This document shows positions 1 to 12,898 of a stretch of 64,000 nucleotides of DNA, piece by piece. This DNA is from Lactobacillus laiwuensis (lineage in GTDB: Bacteria; Bacillota; Bacilli; Lactobacillales; Lactobacillaceae): assembly GCF_019972835.1 (NCBI RefSeq), contig NZ_BPPB01000003.1, forward strand, positions 36,758 through 100,757. Direction: 5' to 3'. Made by a program: the position numbers and the translations under genes. Each line of letters opens with the position of its first letter. The first letter of the stretch is position 1. The notes under the pieces were generated by a model. That model did not search any database. It was not told where the DNA came from and saw only the letters and a program-made list of their open reading frames with translations.

Positions 1-59
1 CCGGAAACATTAATGAGCACATTTGCTGTCCCTAAATCTATTCCTATATCTCTTGCCAC
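1..59 (-). CDS. mreB: Rod shape-determining protein MreB/Mbl (N-terminal part only)
   Basis: Only the first 19 codons lie in the window; the gene runs off the left edge. Reading leftward from a GTG start with a GGAGG ribosome binding site eight bases upstream, the peptide begins VARDIGIDLGTANVLINV. This is the phosphate-1 loop of the actin-like MreB/Mbl ATPases (motif DIGIDLGTAN), which direct sidewall peptidoglycan synthesis at the inner face of the membrane. The position downstream of the atp operon and a DUF1146 gene is usual in lactobacilli. MreB and Mbl cannot be told apart from this piece. Confidence 0.85.
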   Translation of the reverse strand, partial: MARDIGIDLGTANVLINVS

Positions 60-140
60 GATAATCCTCCATCATATTCAATGTATATTTTACCATAAAG
101 ATTTCAAGTTTGTTTGGGACTTTATCCGCTTTACCAAGTC

Positions 141-371
141 TTAAAAGAAATTACTTAATTGCAAAGAAGTATCAATTAATGTGATCAAAAAATTACCAAC
201 AAGAAAACCTAGAGCAATCGCAGCAAAAATCAGCAGCAGCTGTGCTTCAAAGACCCTGTTTTTACGAATTATTTTTTCAATGCGGACACTTTTCATAATC
301 TGAAAGGACAAGCCGATCGTAATTAAATAAATTACTATACTAATTAAGGCATGGACGCCAAGTTGAAACAT
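141..371 (-). CDS. DUF1146 (YwzB-like) small membrane protein
   Basis: A 76-residue protein with two predicted membrane segments, about residues 5-22 and 38-60, separated by a basic loop (RIEKIIRKNR). Size, topology and position between the ATP synthase operon and mreB match the DUF1146/YwzB family of Firmicutes, whose function is unknown. The open frame extends 32 codons further upstream, but that part is unrelated in character and runs across the atp terminator hairpin. The ATG at 371, with a weak GAGAAAG ribosome site, is therefore the better start. It probably has its own promoter or shares read-through from atpC. Confidence 0.75.
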   Translation of the reverse strand: MFQLGVHALISIVIYLITIGLSFQIMKSVRIEKIIRKNRVFEAQLLLIFAAIALGFLVGNFLITLIDTSLQLSNFF

Positions 372-402
372 ATTCTTTCTCACTTTTCTTAAGTCACAAT
401 AA

Positions 403-432
403 AAGCGGACGCACAAAGCAGTGCATCCGCTT
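403..432 (-). terminator. Intrinsic terminator after the atp operon
   Basis: Inverted repeat with arms at 403-413 and 422-432: a seven-base perfect outer stem (AAGCGGA/TCCGCTT), one mismatch, three more pairs and an eight-base loop. On the minus strand it is followed by TTTTATTG. It lies just after the atpC stop. Confidence 0.75.
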
Positions 433-444
433 AAAACTTTAATT

Positions 445-882
445 CTAATTGTCTGAATTGTAAACACTTATTCGATTGATGGCTCTTCTGAGTGCAACCT
501 GTGCTCTTTCAAGTGATCGCTGGTCATGAGCAGCTTGAGCTTTTTTCAGTGCATTTTGTGCACGTTCTCTAGCTGCCTTAGCTCGAGATACATCAATATT
601 GCCAGCTCGTTCAGCACTGTCAGCGATTATGGTAGCTACATTATTGGAAAACTCAAAGTAGCCACCGCTAACAGCAATGTGATTGACAACATTATTCATT
701 TCACGGCTTCTTTTGACTTTAATCTCACCTATCGCCAGTGGAGTCAAAATCGGCAAGTGATTATACATCACTGAACGTTGACCATCAATGGCCCGCATTT
801 CCACAATACTGGAGTGATGAGAAAAAATCAGGCCATCTGGAGTTACAACATTTACCATAAAAAGTTTTTCTGGATCTGCCAT
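445..882 (-). CDS. atpC: F1Fo ATP synthase epsilon subunit
   Basis: 145 residues, normal for bacterial epsilon. The N-terminal beta-sandwich (about 1-85, beginning [16 protein letters not shown]) is followed by the two-helix C-terminal domain (about 88-135, rich in Ala/Arg/Gln). Epsilon is part of the rotor stalk of F1 and its C-terminal helices can inhibit ATP hydrolysis. It is the last gene of the atpBEFHAGDC operon, 11 bases after atpD, and is followed by a terminator. The ATG is preceded by AAGGTGA. Confidence 0.95.
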   Translation of the reverse strand: MADPEKLFMVNVVTPDGLIFSHHSSIVEMRAIDGQRSVMYNHLPILTPLAIGEIKVKRSREMNNVVNHIAVSGGYFEFSNNVATIIADSAERAGNIDVSRAKAARERAQNALKKAQAAHDQRSLERAQVALRRAINRISVYNSDN

Positions 883-893
883 TTGACATCACC

Positions 894-2351
<1,458 letters not shown>

Positions 2352-2355
2352 TTAA

Positions 2356-3318
2356 TTATTTCAAAGCATTAGCACCACTGACAATTTCAGTAATTTCAGT
2401 AGTGATTTCTGCTTGTCTTGCACGGTTTAATTTAGTAGTTAAACTCGAAACCAAATCATCAACGTTGTCCGTAGCACTCTGCATTGCAGTCATTGAACTG
2501 GCATGTTCTGCAGTTTTGGCATCCAGAATAGCACCGTAAATGGTAGAGCGGGCATATTGAGGAATTAGTGTTGTTAAAACGGCATTAACATCAGGTTCGA
2601 TATCGTATTCTAAGTCTTTATGAGCTTCAGCTTCTTTGACACCAATATCAATGTCAACGATCGGCAACATTTTTTCAACCCGAAATGCAGATGATAATGA
2701 ATTAATATGGTGGGTGTAACAAACATACAGCTCATCATAAACTCCGTTCAAATACATTTTGATCGCAGTTGAAACAATTGGTAAAACTTCATCAAATGTA
2801 GGTACATCAGTGATACTGTCATTTTCATAGACAACATTAAGATTGTTTTTCTTGAAAAAATCAGCACCTACTGACCCCACGGCTAAGACTTTAATATCTT
2901 TATGTTCAGCTTTTGAATCCTCAAACAGACCCATCATGTTTTTAATGACAGCACTGTTATAAGATCCGACTAGACCACGGTCACCGGTAATAACCAAATA
3001 ACCGGTAGAGTTAATCTTTTTGCGTGCCTGGACCATATCGGAAACAATCCCCAACCCAAAGACATTTTCATAGTCAATTTTGCCAATACTGTCTTCGTCA
3101 ATTGCCACATGCTCTTTATGCAAGTGATTGACTACTTCAGCACTCATCAAACGCGACAAAGTCTGTCGCACATGATCATTATAAATCGTGTAGCCTTTGT
3201 CCCGCTTTTCAGTTTGGTTTAACTTTGATGCTGAAACCATTCTCATGGCCTCGGTAATTTTACCAGTTTGCTTGACTGAAGCTATTTTTTTCTTCAACGC
3301 AAGTAAAGATGCAGGCAT
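2356..3318 (-). CDS. atpG: F1Fo ATP synthase gamma subunit
   Basis: 320 residues, slightly long for gamma, as in other lactobacilli. The conserved N-terminal coiled-coil strand ([25 protein letters not shown], about residues 7-31) and the C-terminal partner helix ([15 protein letters not shown]...[20 protein letters not shown], about 278-317) are both present. They form the central shaft turning inside alpha3beta3. The middle Rossmann-like part contains [13 protein letters not shown]. It lies 11 bases after atpA with an AGGAGG ribosome site. Confidence 0.97.
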   Translation of the reverse strand: MPASLLALKKKIASVKQTGKITEAMRMVSASKLNQTEKRDKGYTIYNDHVRQTLSRLMSAEVVNHLHKEHVAIDEDSIGKIDYENVFGLGIVSDMVQARKKINSTGYLVITGDRGLVGSYNSAVIKNMMGLFEDSKAEHKDIKVLAVGSVGADFFKKNNLNVVYENDSITDVPTFDEVLPIVSTAIKMYLNGVYDELYVCYTHHINSLSSAFRVEKMLPIVDIDIGVKEAEAHKDLEYDIEPDVNAVLTTLIPQYARSTIYGAILDAKTAEHASSMTAMQSATDNVDDLVSSLTTKLNRARQAEITTEITEIVSGANALK

Positions 3319-3329
3319 ATAACTACCTC

Positions 3330-5403
<2,074 letters not shown>

Positions 5404-5404
<1 letters not shown>

Positions 5405-5916
5405 TATTTATTCAGCCCCTTAATAAACTGATCAACCAAATCTTTTTGGTCATCAGCAGATAAATTCTTAGAAATTACTTTTTCCGCAATCGTCACAGAA
5501 ATATCTGCTACTTGTGCACGGGCTTCATCTAAAGCATCAGCTTTTGCCTGAGCGGCAGCGACCTTGGCCTTTTCATGAATTGAAGCCGCGTTATCATTTG
5601 CTTCTGCCACAATCTGCGTACTGGTTTTTTCAGCATTCGCCTTTGCATCAGTAAGAATTTGCGTTGCTTCTTGTCTTGAGTTCTTCAAGGCAGCTTCACG
5701 CTCATTAGCCAAAACTTCGGCCTTTTTGCGATTGTCTGCAGCCGAATCAAGATCATTGATTACCTTTTGGCGTCTTTTTTCCATCATGTCGGAGACAGGG
5801 CCCCAAGCATAATGCTTAACCAAAAGAAGCAAAATTGCGAAAACAATTAAATACCAAAGAGTATTTCCAAGGTAAATGTGACCTGCTGAGGCTGCAAATA
5901 AAATTTGAAATGTCAT
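5404..5916 (-). CDS. atpF: F1Fo ATP synthase b subunit
   Basis: 170 residues. One N-terminal membrane helix (about 14-34, TLWYLIVFAILLLLV) is followed by a long, charged, Ala-rich coiled coil (about 45-160). It forms the dimeric peripheral stalk. The order E-F-H is standard and the end overlaps atpH by one base. The 42-base gap to atpE is the widest of the Fo section. Confidence 0.96.
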
Positions 5917-5958
5917 TTACTGCCCTTCTCTCTTTTACCTAAATTATATTAAATAAAA

Positions 5959-6183
5959 TTAAACGAAGAGAATCAGGAAAGCAACAACAATCGCTAAAAT
6001 AGGAACGGCTTCAATCAAACCAACACCAATGAACATTGTTGATCTCAAGTTACCAGCGCTTTCTGGTTGACGGGCCATACTCTCAACGGTCTTAGTGATA
6101 ACTTTACCATTACCCCAAGAAGCTGCTAAAGCAGCAATACCAGCTACGATAGCTGCTGAGATATATTTAAAAGCTTGTGACAT
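5959..6183 (-). CDS. atpE: F1Fo ATP synthase c subunit (proteolipid ring)
   Basis: 74 residues in two hydrophobic helices joined by the polar loop ARQPE (about 38-41). The proton-carrying carboxylate is Glu58 in [12 protein letters not shown]. The residues around it do not match the sodium-binding pattern (Gln in helix 1 with ES/T in helix 2), so proton coupling is inferred. About ten copies form the rotor ring in the membrane. An AGGAGG-like site (GGAGGT) precedes the ATG. Confidence 0.97.
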   Translation of the reverse strand: MSQAFKYISAAIVAGIAALAASWGNGKVITKTVESMARQPESAGNLRSTMFIGVGLIEAVPILAIVVAFLILFV

Positions 6184-6201
6184 ATTTAAACCTCCAATAA
6201 A

Positions 6202-6915
6202 TTATTCTTTTGTAACCTTTTTCCCGACATAAACCATGGATAAGGTTACGAAAACATATGCCTGGATAGAGCCAATGAAGACAGAGAATCCTTGCCAGAT
6301 CATAGCAAGCGGTGCTGCTAAAACCAAAGTGACAACACCAAAGCTAGGAGCAAAGCTGTTACCTATTAAAGTTAACAACACTTCACCTGCATAGATATTA
6401 CCATATAAACGCAAAGATAATGTCAAAAAGTTAGTGACCTCTTCAATCATATTTATGGGAAACAGGAAACTAACAGGTTCGGCATAATTGCGCCAATAGC
6501 CACCAGTACCGAATTTTTGCATTCCAAATGTAAATGAAAGAAGCAAGGTCATCATTGCAAATGACATTGTCGTCACTGGGTCCGCAGTAGGAGATTTAAC
6601 AAAGATGTTATCTCCTGCTTTAACCTCTAAGAAGAGGCCTAACTGGTTCATAAACCAAATATAGATGAATAGAACAAAAGCATACAAGGAAAGGTGCTTT
6701 CTTGCATCCACATCACTGACATTGTCTTTAACAATACCATCAGTGAAGTCTATGAGGTATTCCATGATATTTTGCTTTTTATTCGGCTTCATCTCCACTT
6801 TGCGCGATAGCCAGATGCAGACAAACAATACTACAGCTGCCATTAACGTTGAGCCTATGATCCCAGACAGATCAAATGTTAAACCCAGAAATTTAAAAAC
6901 AAATGATTGCTCCAA
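6202..6915 (-). CDS. atpB: F1Fo ATP synthase a subunit
   Basis: 237 residues with five to six membrane helices. The essential stator arginine is Arg169 in LTLSLRLYGNIYAGE, and the C-terminal helix has the usual IQAYVFVTLSMVYVG. Subunit a forms the two proton half-channels beside the c ring. It is the first gene of the operon; no atpI homologue is present between it and upp. Confidence 0.97.
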   Translation of the reverse strand: MEQSFVFKFLGLTFDLSGIIGSTLMAAVVLFVCIWLSRKVEMKPNKKQNIMEYLIDFTDGIVKDNVSDVDARKHLSLYAFVLFIYIWFMNQLGLFLEVKAGDNIFVKSPTADPVTTMSFAMMTLLLSFTFGMQKFGTGGYWRNYAEPVSFLFPINMIEEVTNFLTLSLRLYGNIYAGEVLLTLIGNSFAPSFGVVTLVLAAPLAMIWQGFSVFIGSIQAYVFVTLSMVYVGKKVTKE

Positions 6916-6963
6916 TTCTTCGTGACCTCCCTTCTCGTGTCCAAATTATCGAACACTCATACA

Positions 6964-6992
6964 ATATTAACACCATTCAATAATTTTGTGAA
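6964..6992 (-). promoter_or_regulatory. Predicted promoter of the atp operon
   Basis: On the minus strand a -35 box TTCACA (6987-6992) and a -10 box TAATAT (6964-6969) are 17 bases apart, about 50 bases before the atpB start. It is the best sigma-A-type match in the 117-base upp-atpB gap. Transcription from the upstream upp gene could also contribute. Confidence 0.6.
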
Positions 6993-7032
6993 AAATGTAA
7001 GCGAATTTTGCGACTATTTTACCTAAAAACAG

Positions 7033-7662
7033 TTATTTAGTACCAAATAGCCGGTCGCCGGCATCCCCCAGACCTGGTGTAATATAGCCGTTTGGCAGCA
7101 ATTTTTCATCTTCTGCAGCAGCATAAATATCAACGTCCGGATTTTCTTCTTGAATAGCTTTGACGCCTTCAGGAGCAGCTACCAGTACAGCCAGTTTGAT
7201 TACTTTGACGCCACGCTTTTTAAGCGCACCAATCGCCATATTAGCTGAACCACCAGTAGCAAGCATTGGATCTACGACCAAACATTCACGTTCAGCCACA
7301 TCTTTTGGCATTTTGCAGAAATACTCATGTGGCGTAAGGGTTTCTTCATCCCGGTACATGCCAATTACCCCAACTTTAGCCGAAGGAATCATTTCCATAA
7401 CACCGTTAAGCATACCAATACCGGCACGTAAAATTGGCACAATAGTCAATTTCTTGCCGGCAATCTCTTTTTGGGTGGTCTTGCCAATCGGTGTTTCAAT
7501 TTCAACATCTTTTAGCGGCAAATCTCTGGTAATTTCATAAGTCATCAGTCCCCCGATTTCACCAACTATCCGCCGAAACTCGTTGGAACTTGTTTCCTTA
7601 CGCCTAATAATTGTTAACTTGTGTTGAATTAACGGATGATTTAAAACCGTAAATTTGCCCAT
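7033..7662 (-). CDS. upp: Uracil phosphoribosyltransferase
   Basis: 209 residues, the usual length. The enzyme makes UMP from uracil and PRPP in the cytoplasm (pyrimidine salvage). The PRPP-binding loop is [16 protein letters not shown] (about 128-143). The C-terminal uracil-binding segment [16 protein letters not shown] is intact. It is transcribed toward the atp operon, as is common in Firmicutes, and is separated from the upstream sua5 operon by a terminator. Confidence 0.97.
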   Translation of the reverse strand: MGKFTVLNHPLIQHKLTIIRRKETSSNEFRRIVGEIGGLMTYEITRDLPLKDVEIETPIGKTTQKEIAGKKLTIVPILRAGIGMLNGVMEMIPSAKVGVIGMYRDEETLTPHEYFCKMPKDVAERECLVVDPMLATGGSANMAIGALKKRGVKVIKLAVLVAAPEGVKAIQEENPDVDIYAAAEDEKLLPNGYITPGLGDAGDRLFGTK

Positions 7663-7714
7663 CTTTTTCCTCCTATAAACATAATTACGTTTACGAGTAT
7701 TTTAATAAAAAAAA

Positions 7715-7735
7715 CAAAGGGTTTAAAGTCCTTTG
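7715..7735 (-). terminator. Terminator after the tdk-prfA-prmC-sua5 operon
   Basis: Hairpin CAAAGG (7715-7720) / CCTTTG (7730-7735) with a nine-base loop, followed on the minus strand by a run of eight T. It sits 12 bases beyond the sua5 stop. Confidence 0.75.
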
Positions 7736-7746
7736 CTAGTAAATTT

Positions 7747-8754
7747 TTATTTTGCCATATAATGATGACCTGCAGCAGCCTTATTAAGCCGATTCATGTA
7801 GGCTAGAGTGTCCTCGCTACCGTTAAATCCCTGCACAAAAATTTGTTTAATTTCGGGCTTATCGTCAAAATAGCGCAAGCCCCCGAATAAATTATGATCG
7901 GCATCCGCTAAATTTTGACCTAGATTAAATTTATTAACTGCTGGCAGCTTGATTTTTTTAAGCACATCAGCTAAAGCCATCACCCCTGTCGCAGTCGTCA
8001 ACTCTATTCTTGCAAAATCCTTGGGATCATCAACCACGACTACCGGGGCACTGGGAGCATAATGGCGGTATTTCATCCCTGGAGCTTTTGGCACATCCTT
8101 ATCGGAAACTTTGCCGCTGTTAATTAAAACTTTTTCACCCAGGGCCTTACCCAACTCTTCTGGTGTAATTGCACCCGGACGTAAAACCACTGGAGTAGCA
8201 ACAGAAAGGTCAATAATGGTCGATTCCAACCCCACTTCTGTGGGACCACCATCAATAATTCCCGCAATTTTACCCTTTAAATCATGATAAACATGCTGGG
8301 CAGTAGTCGGACTAGGCTTAGTTGATGTGTTTGCAGAAGGCCCGACAATTGGATAACCCAATTTACTGATCAATTCATGAGTCAGAGCATCATGAGGGCA
8401 ACGAAAAGCCACGGTGTCAAGACCACCAGTGACAGCTTTAGGCAAACTGTCAGGTTTAACATATAGCAAGAGAGTTAGCGGACCAGGCCAAAATTTTTTA
8501 ATTAATTTTTGAGCACGTTCCGGCACTTCTTTGGCATATTTAGACATCATTTGAGCATCAGAGACTGTCACAATTAAGGGATTGTCACTAGGACGACCTT
8601 TTGCTGCATAAACATTTTTAACGGCTTGCTCATTTGTAGCAAGCGCACCTAAGCCATAAACGGTTTCAGTAGGAAAAGCAACTAATTCCCCTTCAGCAAG
8701 CAACTTTACTGCATCATCTATTTGATCCTGTGAAAAAATTTTTGTTTCCATCAT
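7747..8754 (-). CDS. L-threonylcarbamoyladenylate synthase (Sua5/TsaC type)
   Basis: 335 residues. The N-terminal YrdC domain (about 10-200) has the signature LVAFPTETVYGLGALA and KGRPSDNPLIV, plus GPSANTSTKPSPTTAQHV. The extra C-terminal Sua5 domain (about 205-330) marks the long Sua5 form (YwlC-like) rather than short TsaC. It makes threonylcarbamoyl-AMP, the first step of t6A37 tRNA modification. The start overlaps the prmC stop (ATGA-type), with a second Met one codon later. It is last in the tdk-prfA-prmC-sua5 operon. Confidence 0.93.
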   Translation of the reverse strand: MMETKIFSQDQIDDAVKLLAEGELVAFPTETVYGLGALATNEQAVKNVYAAKGRPSDNPLIVTVSDAQMMSKYAKEVPERAQKLIKKFWPGPLTLLLYVKPDSLPKAVTGGLDTVAFRCPHDALTHELISKLGYPIVGPSANTSTKPSPTTAQHVYHDLKGKIAGIIDGGPTEVGLESTIIDLSVATPVVLRPGAITPEELGKALGEKVLINSGKVSDKDVPKAPGMKYRHYAPSAPVVVVDDPKDFARIELTTATGVMALADVLKKIKLPAVNKFNLGQNLADADHNLFGGLRYFDDKPEIKQIFVQGFNGSEDTLAYMNRLNKAAAGHHYMAK

Positions 8755-9599
8755 TTATGCCACTTTCCCTTAACCATACGCGGTTTTCCGGCTAAATCTT
8801 TTCTAAATTCTATGGTAAAGTCAGGCAGTTCTTGAGCAAATAACTCTGCCAGCTGGTCTTTTTCACTAAAACCAAACTCTAAGAAAAATTCGCCGCCACT
8901 ATTTAAATGATCGCGTACCTGTTTAACAAATTTCTGATAAAATTCAATGCCGTTTTTACCACCAAAAAGCGCTTCTTTTGGTTCATTTTGCAGAACATTC
9001 TGGTCCATTACGTCTTTTTCTGTTTCCTTAATATAGGGAGGATTAGAAATTATTTTATCGAATTTTTCCAGTCCGATTAAGATATTGGCTTTACGGACTG
9101 TCACATCCACTTTATGAATCAAAAAGTTTTCTTCACTTGTTCTTAAGGCAGCATCAGTGACATCAGAAGCATATAAATCAAGGTCTGTAATTTGCTTTTT
9201 GGCAGCTTCTTTAGCTAGAGCTACGGTAATGCAGCCAGAACCGGTACCCAAATCAAGCACTTTGTCTCCACTAGCTAGATCCTGCAGAGCCCATTCAACC
9301 AATTCCTCTGTTTCAAAACGGGGAATTAAAACGCCGCGCTGCACTAAAATCTTGTAGCCAAAAAACCAGGAATAACCCAAAATATACTGGGGCGATATCC
9401 CTTTAGCCAGCTGGCGCAAATCATTTTGTGCCTGTTTAACCTGCTGCGGCGTTAGCTCCATATCTTGTTTTAACTGAAATTCACTAGGACTCAGCTGCAG
9501 TCTTTCAGCCAGTAAAAAAGCAATATCTTCCGGTCTTTGTTCAGGTGCAGTTTCAGCAGCCCAGATTCTCAGACTCTTTAAAGTGTCAATCTTAGACAT
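8751..9599 (-). CDS. prmC: Peptide chain release factor N5-glutamine methyltransferase
   Basis: 282 residues. SAM-binding motif I is [16 protein letters not shown] (about 116-131) and the catalytic motif is ISNPPYIKE (about 184-192). PrmC methylates the Gln of the GGQ loop in release factors. It lies directly downstream of its substrate gene prfA, with an eight-base overlap, and overlaps sua5 at its own end; this block is a standard Firmicute arrangement. Confidence 0.96.
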   Translation of the reverse strand: MSKIDTLKSLRIWAAETAPEQRPEDIAFLLAERLQLSPSEFQLKQDMELTPQQVKQAQNDLRQLAKGISPQYILGYSWFFGYKILVQRGVLIPRFETEELVEWALQDLASGDKVLDLGTGSGCITVALAKEAAKKQITDLDLYASDVTDAALRTSEENFLIHKVDVTVRKANILIGLEKFDKIISNPPYIKETEKDVMDQNVLQNEPKEALFGGKNGIEFYQKFVKQVRDHLNSGGEFFLEFGFSEKDQLAELFAQELPDFTIEFRKDLAGKPRMVKGKWHK

Positions 9600-10680
9600 T
9601 TTGTTCAGCCAGCTCCTCTAGTTGCTTAGTTTGATTATACAAAATCAAAGCATCAATGATTTCATCAAGTTCACCATTCATTATCCGGTCAAGTTTATTA
9701 AGCGTCAAGCCGATACGATGATCAGTCACACGGTTTTGCGGGTAGTTATAAGTTCTGATGCGCTCAGATCTGTCACCGGTTCCGACAGCATTTTTACGTT
9801 TGGCATCATACTTGTCCCGGTTTTGACTTTCATAATAATCATAGACACGAGATTTTAAAATCTGCATAGCTTTCTCCCGGTTTTGCTGCTGACTACGTTG
9901 ATCCTGCATTGCAACAACGATTCCTGTCGGCAAGTGCGTCATACGCACAGCACTTGAAGTTTTGTTAATATGCTGACCACCGGCACCACTAGAACGGTAG
10001 ACATCAACTCTAATATCTTTGGGATCTAAATCAAGGTCAACCTGCTCATATTCAGGCATGACAGCTACAGTTGCCGTTGAAGTATGAACACGACCTTGAG
10101 ATTCAGTTACAGGAACGCGTTGCACGCGATGAGCGCCATTTTCATATTTAAGTTTTGAATAAACCTTGTTGCCAGTAATCATAATGGCAATCCGTTTATA
10201 ACCGCCAACTTCGGTTGGCTCACTGTCGACAATAGAAACCTGCCAGTTTTGTCTTTCTGCATATTTTTCATACATTCTGAGCAAATCACCGGCAAATAAG
10301 GAAGCTTCATCCCCACCAGCAGCTCCCCTGATTTCCATAATGATATCCTTGTCATCATTAGGATCCTTTGGCAGCATTAAAATCTTGATTTCATCTTCCA
10401 GTTTGTCAATATCTTGCTCTAACTCGTTATTTTCATCTTTGGCCATTTCTACCAAATCAGAATCATTTTCATTAGCAATAATATCCTTATTATCAGAGAT
10501 TTCTTTTTTATCGGCCTTATATTTGCGGTATTTTTCAACTACATCTCGCAAATCTGCTTCTTCTTTAGAAACCTCCATATACCTTTTAGTATCATTGATA
10601 ACTTCTGGGTCAGCCATCATCTCTTGTAATTCGTCATAATGAGCAACAAGACTTTCAAGCTGTGCCATAATTTTATCCAT
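9592..10680 (-). CDS. prfA: Peptide chain release factor 1
   Basis: 362 residues. The GGQ loop ([17 protein letters not shown], about 230-246) that enters the peptidyl-transferase centre is intact. The stop-codon-recognition PxT element, normally PVT, is present as [13 protein letters not shown] (about 185-197), so this is RF1 (UAA/UAG) rather than RF2. It is cytoplasmic and acts on the ribosome. It overlaps prmC, whose product methylates it. Confidence 0.97.
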   Translation of the reverse strand: MDKIMAQLESLVAHYDELQEMMADPEVINDTKRYMEVSKEEADLRDVVEKYRKYKADKKEISDNKDIIANENDSDLVEMAKDENNELEQDIDKLEDEIKILMLPKDPNDDKDIIMEIRGAAGGDEASLFAGDLLRMYEKYAERQNWQVSIVDSEPTEVGGYKRIAIMITGNKVYSKLKYENGAHRVQRVPVTESQGRVHTSTATVAVMPEYEQVDLDLDPKDIRVDVYRSSGAGGQHINKTSSAVRMTHLPTGIVVAMQDQRSQQQNREKAMQILKSRVYDYYESQNRDKYDAKRKNAVGTGDRSERIRTYNYPQNRVTDHRIGLTLNKLDRIMNGELDEIIDALILYNQTKQLEELAEQNV

Positions 10681-10697
10681 GTTGTTCTAATCCCTTC

Positions 10698-11297
10698 CTA
10701 TCTTTCTTGCTCCGGGTGAAAATAATGAAACCGACAAACCGGATAATAACTTTCATCCCCGCCAATTTGAACTTGTTCGCCTTCATAAACCGGTTTACCA
10801 TTGTGTATCCGCTGATTCATTGTAGCCTTTCTACCGCAGTAGTGGCAAATCGTTTTGATCTCTTTTATTTTATCAGCAAAAATTAATAAATTCTTGGTTC
10901 CTTCAAATAAATTATTTTGGAAGTCGTTTTTTAAGCCAAATGTCATTACCGGAATACCTAAATCGTCCACTATTTTGGCACATTCCACCACATGATGACG
11001 CTCCAAAAACTGTGCTTCATCCACAAACACGCAGGCAATCGCGCCATCTCCACGTGCTTTTTCCTGCTCATTCAACTTTTTTATATAAGCAAAAATATCA
11101 AAATCATGGTCAATCGGAACTGCATTTCTGTGAAGTCCAATTCTTGAGGCCACAGTTCCAACTCCGCTGCGATCATCAATCCCACTGGTTAACAAAGCGA
11201 TTTTACGACCTTGAGCTTCATAGTTATGAGCATCCTTTAGTATCTCTAAAGTTTTGCCACTGCTCATCGTGCCATACTCAAAAAATAATTGTGCCAT
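10698..11297 (-). CDS. tdk: Thymidine kinase
   Basis: 199 residues, type II bacterial family. P-loop GTMSSGKT (about 9-16), the Walker B/DEAQF element [10 protein letters not shown] (about 89-98), and a C-terminal zinc site from CHYC and the later CRFH. It phosphorylates thymidine to dTMP for salvage. It is the first gene of the operon running into prfA and is divergent from murT. The start ATG has AAAGGAG upstream. Confidence 0.96.
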   Translation of the reverse strand: MAQLFFEYGTMSSGKTLEILKDAHNYEAQGRKIALLTSGIDDRSGVGTVASRIGLHRNAVPIDHDFDIFAYIKKLNEQEKARGDGAIACVFVDEAQFLERHHVVECAKIVDDLGIPVMTFGLKNDFQNNLFEGTKNLLIFADKIKEIKTICHYCGRKATMNQRIHNGKPVYEGEQVQIGGDESYYPVCRFHYFHPEQER

Positions 11298-11440
11298 TTT
11301 TGCTCCTTTGTTTCATTTAAATTCACCTAACTCATCTAGTATAATGTAAAAATAAAATATGTGTAGTTAAATGGTTAAAAACTCGTTTTCAATTTGTGGC
11401 TATGCTATAGTTGATAGTGATTTTAAAGCGAGGGAAGAAA

Positions 11441-12793
11441 ATGAGTTTTAAGTCTGTAATAGCAAAAGGCGCGGGTAAATCAAGTTACTGGTTTTTACAT
11501 AATGTGTTAAAAGGCGGTACCAGTTTTCCCGGCAAGTTGGCAATGGATCTGGATCCTGAAATTTTAAAAACACTGGCTGAAGGCTATGAAACTGTAGTTG
11601 TTACAGGTACAAATGGTAAAACAATGACTACAGCTTTGATCGTAGCAGCACTGCGGGAAAAATACGGTGACGTTTTGACCAATCCATCGGGTTCCAACAT
11701 GCAGCAGGGAATCGTGACCGCTTTTTTGGCACATAAAAAGAAAAAGTCTTCGAGACCAATTGCAGTGTTAGAAGTTGACGAAGCTAATGTCAAAATGGTG
11801 ACGGAATTGCTTCATCCCAGCGTTTTTGTTTTAACCAATATCTTTCGCGACCAAATGGATCGCTATGGTGAAATCTACACAACCTACGATAAAATTGTTG
11901 AAGGAATCAAACTGGCACCCAAGGCTACTATTATTGCCAATGGTGATGCCAGTATCTTTTCTTCAGTCGACTTACCTAATCCTAAAATTTTTTATGGCTT
12001 TAAACTGCCTAGCGATGAGCCGCAAAATGACAGCAAGGCTCCTGTCAATACCGATGGCATCTTATGTCCTAAGTGTGATCATATTTTACATTATCATGAA
12101 CGTATTTATGCCAACTTGGGAGATTTTTTCTGTCCTAACTGCAACTATCACAGACCCGAATTAACCTATTCTGTTAACAAGATTATTGAGCAGTCACCAA
12201 ATAAACTCAAATTTCAAATGGGCAAAAAAGACTACAGCATTAACATTGGCGGAACTTACAATATTTATAATGCTCTAGCTGCTTATTCTGTGGCACGCTA
12301 TTTTGACCTGAGTGAGGAAGAAATTGCTCAGGCTTTTGCAAAAAATAAGCGGATTTTTGGCAGACAAGAATTAATTAAATATGAAGGAAAAGAAATTGAC
12401 CTGATCTTAGTTAAAAATCCGGTTGGTCTAGATGAGGTGCTGCACATGCTTAACACTGAAAAAGATGATTATTCATTAGTAGCATTGCTTAATGCCAACC
12501 ACGCTGACGGCATTGACACTTCCTGGATTTGGGATGGTCAGTTTGAAGATCTCAACCATAAGCAAATAAAAAAAATTTTGGTTGGTGGCGAACGCTGGCA
12601 CGACATGGGCTTTCGTCTGGAAGTCGCCGGTTTTAATCCGGGTGAAATGGTTACCTGCACAGATAATGAGGAAGTAATTGCCAATATTGCCAATTTGCCA
12701 ACTAAAAAAGTTTACATTTTGTCTACCTATACTGCTATGCTCTCTTTACGCAAGACTATGGCTGAGAAAAAGATGATTAAGGCTGGGATGTAA
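11441..12793 (+). CDS. murT: Lipid II isoglutaminyl synthase, Mur ligase subunit MurT
   Basis: 450 residues from the ATG at 11441, which has AGGGAAG just upstream; an in-frame start 30 bases earlier lacks a ribosome site. The Mur-ligase P-loop is VVTGTNGKTMTTALIV (about 49-64). An inserted zinc ribbon with CPKC and CPNC (about 207-231) and the C-terminal DUF1727 part (ANHADGIDTSWIWDGQF) identify MurT rather than MurE. With the amidotransferase GatD it amidates D-Glu of lipid II to D-iGln. GatD is normally the next gene, but here a terminator follows at once. Confidence 0.9.
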   Translation: MSFKSVIAKGAGKSSYWFLHNVLKGGTSFPGKLAMDLDPEILKTLAEGYETVVVTGTNGKTMTTALIVAALREKYGDVLTNPSGSNMQQGIVTAFLAHKKKKSSRPIAVLEVDEANVKMVTELLHPSVFVLTNIFRDQMDRYGEIYTTYDKIVEGIKLAPKATIIANGDASIFSSVDLPNPKIFYGFKLPSDEPQNDSKAPVNTDGILCPKCDHILHYHERIYANLGDFFCPNCNYHRPELTYSVNKIIEQSPNKLKFQMGKKDYSINIGGTYNIYNALAAYSVARYFDLSEEEIAQAFAKNKRIFGRQELIKYEGKEIDLILVKNPVGLDEVLHMLNTEKDDYSLVALLNANHADGIDTSWIWDGQFEDLNHKQIKKILVGGERWHDMGFRLEVAGFNPGEMVTCTDNEEVIANIANLPTKKVYILSTYTAMLSLRKTMAEKKMIKAGM

Positions 12794-12816
12794 AAGCAAC
12801 AATAATATAAATTAAA

Positions 12817-12852
12817 AACCCGCAAAGTGTGTAATGAAACATTTTGCGGGTT
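12817..12852 (+). terminator. Intrinsic terminator after murT
   Basis: Ten-base perfect stem AACCCGCAAA (12817-12826) / TTTGCGGGTT (12843-12852) with a 16-base loop, followed by ATTTTTATTTTG. It may also serve the RES gene arriving on the other strand. Confidence 0.85.
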
Positions 12853-12898
12853 ATTTTTATTTTGCATTTTGTTTATAATTCAAATTTTAATAATTAAT

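Noticed and set aside
10940..11320. 126-codon plus-strand frame opposite tdk
   Set aside because: Shadow of the well-conserved thymidine kinase gene.
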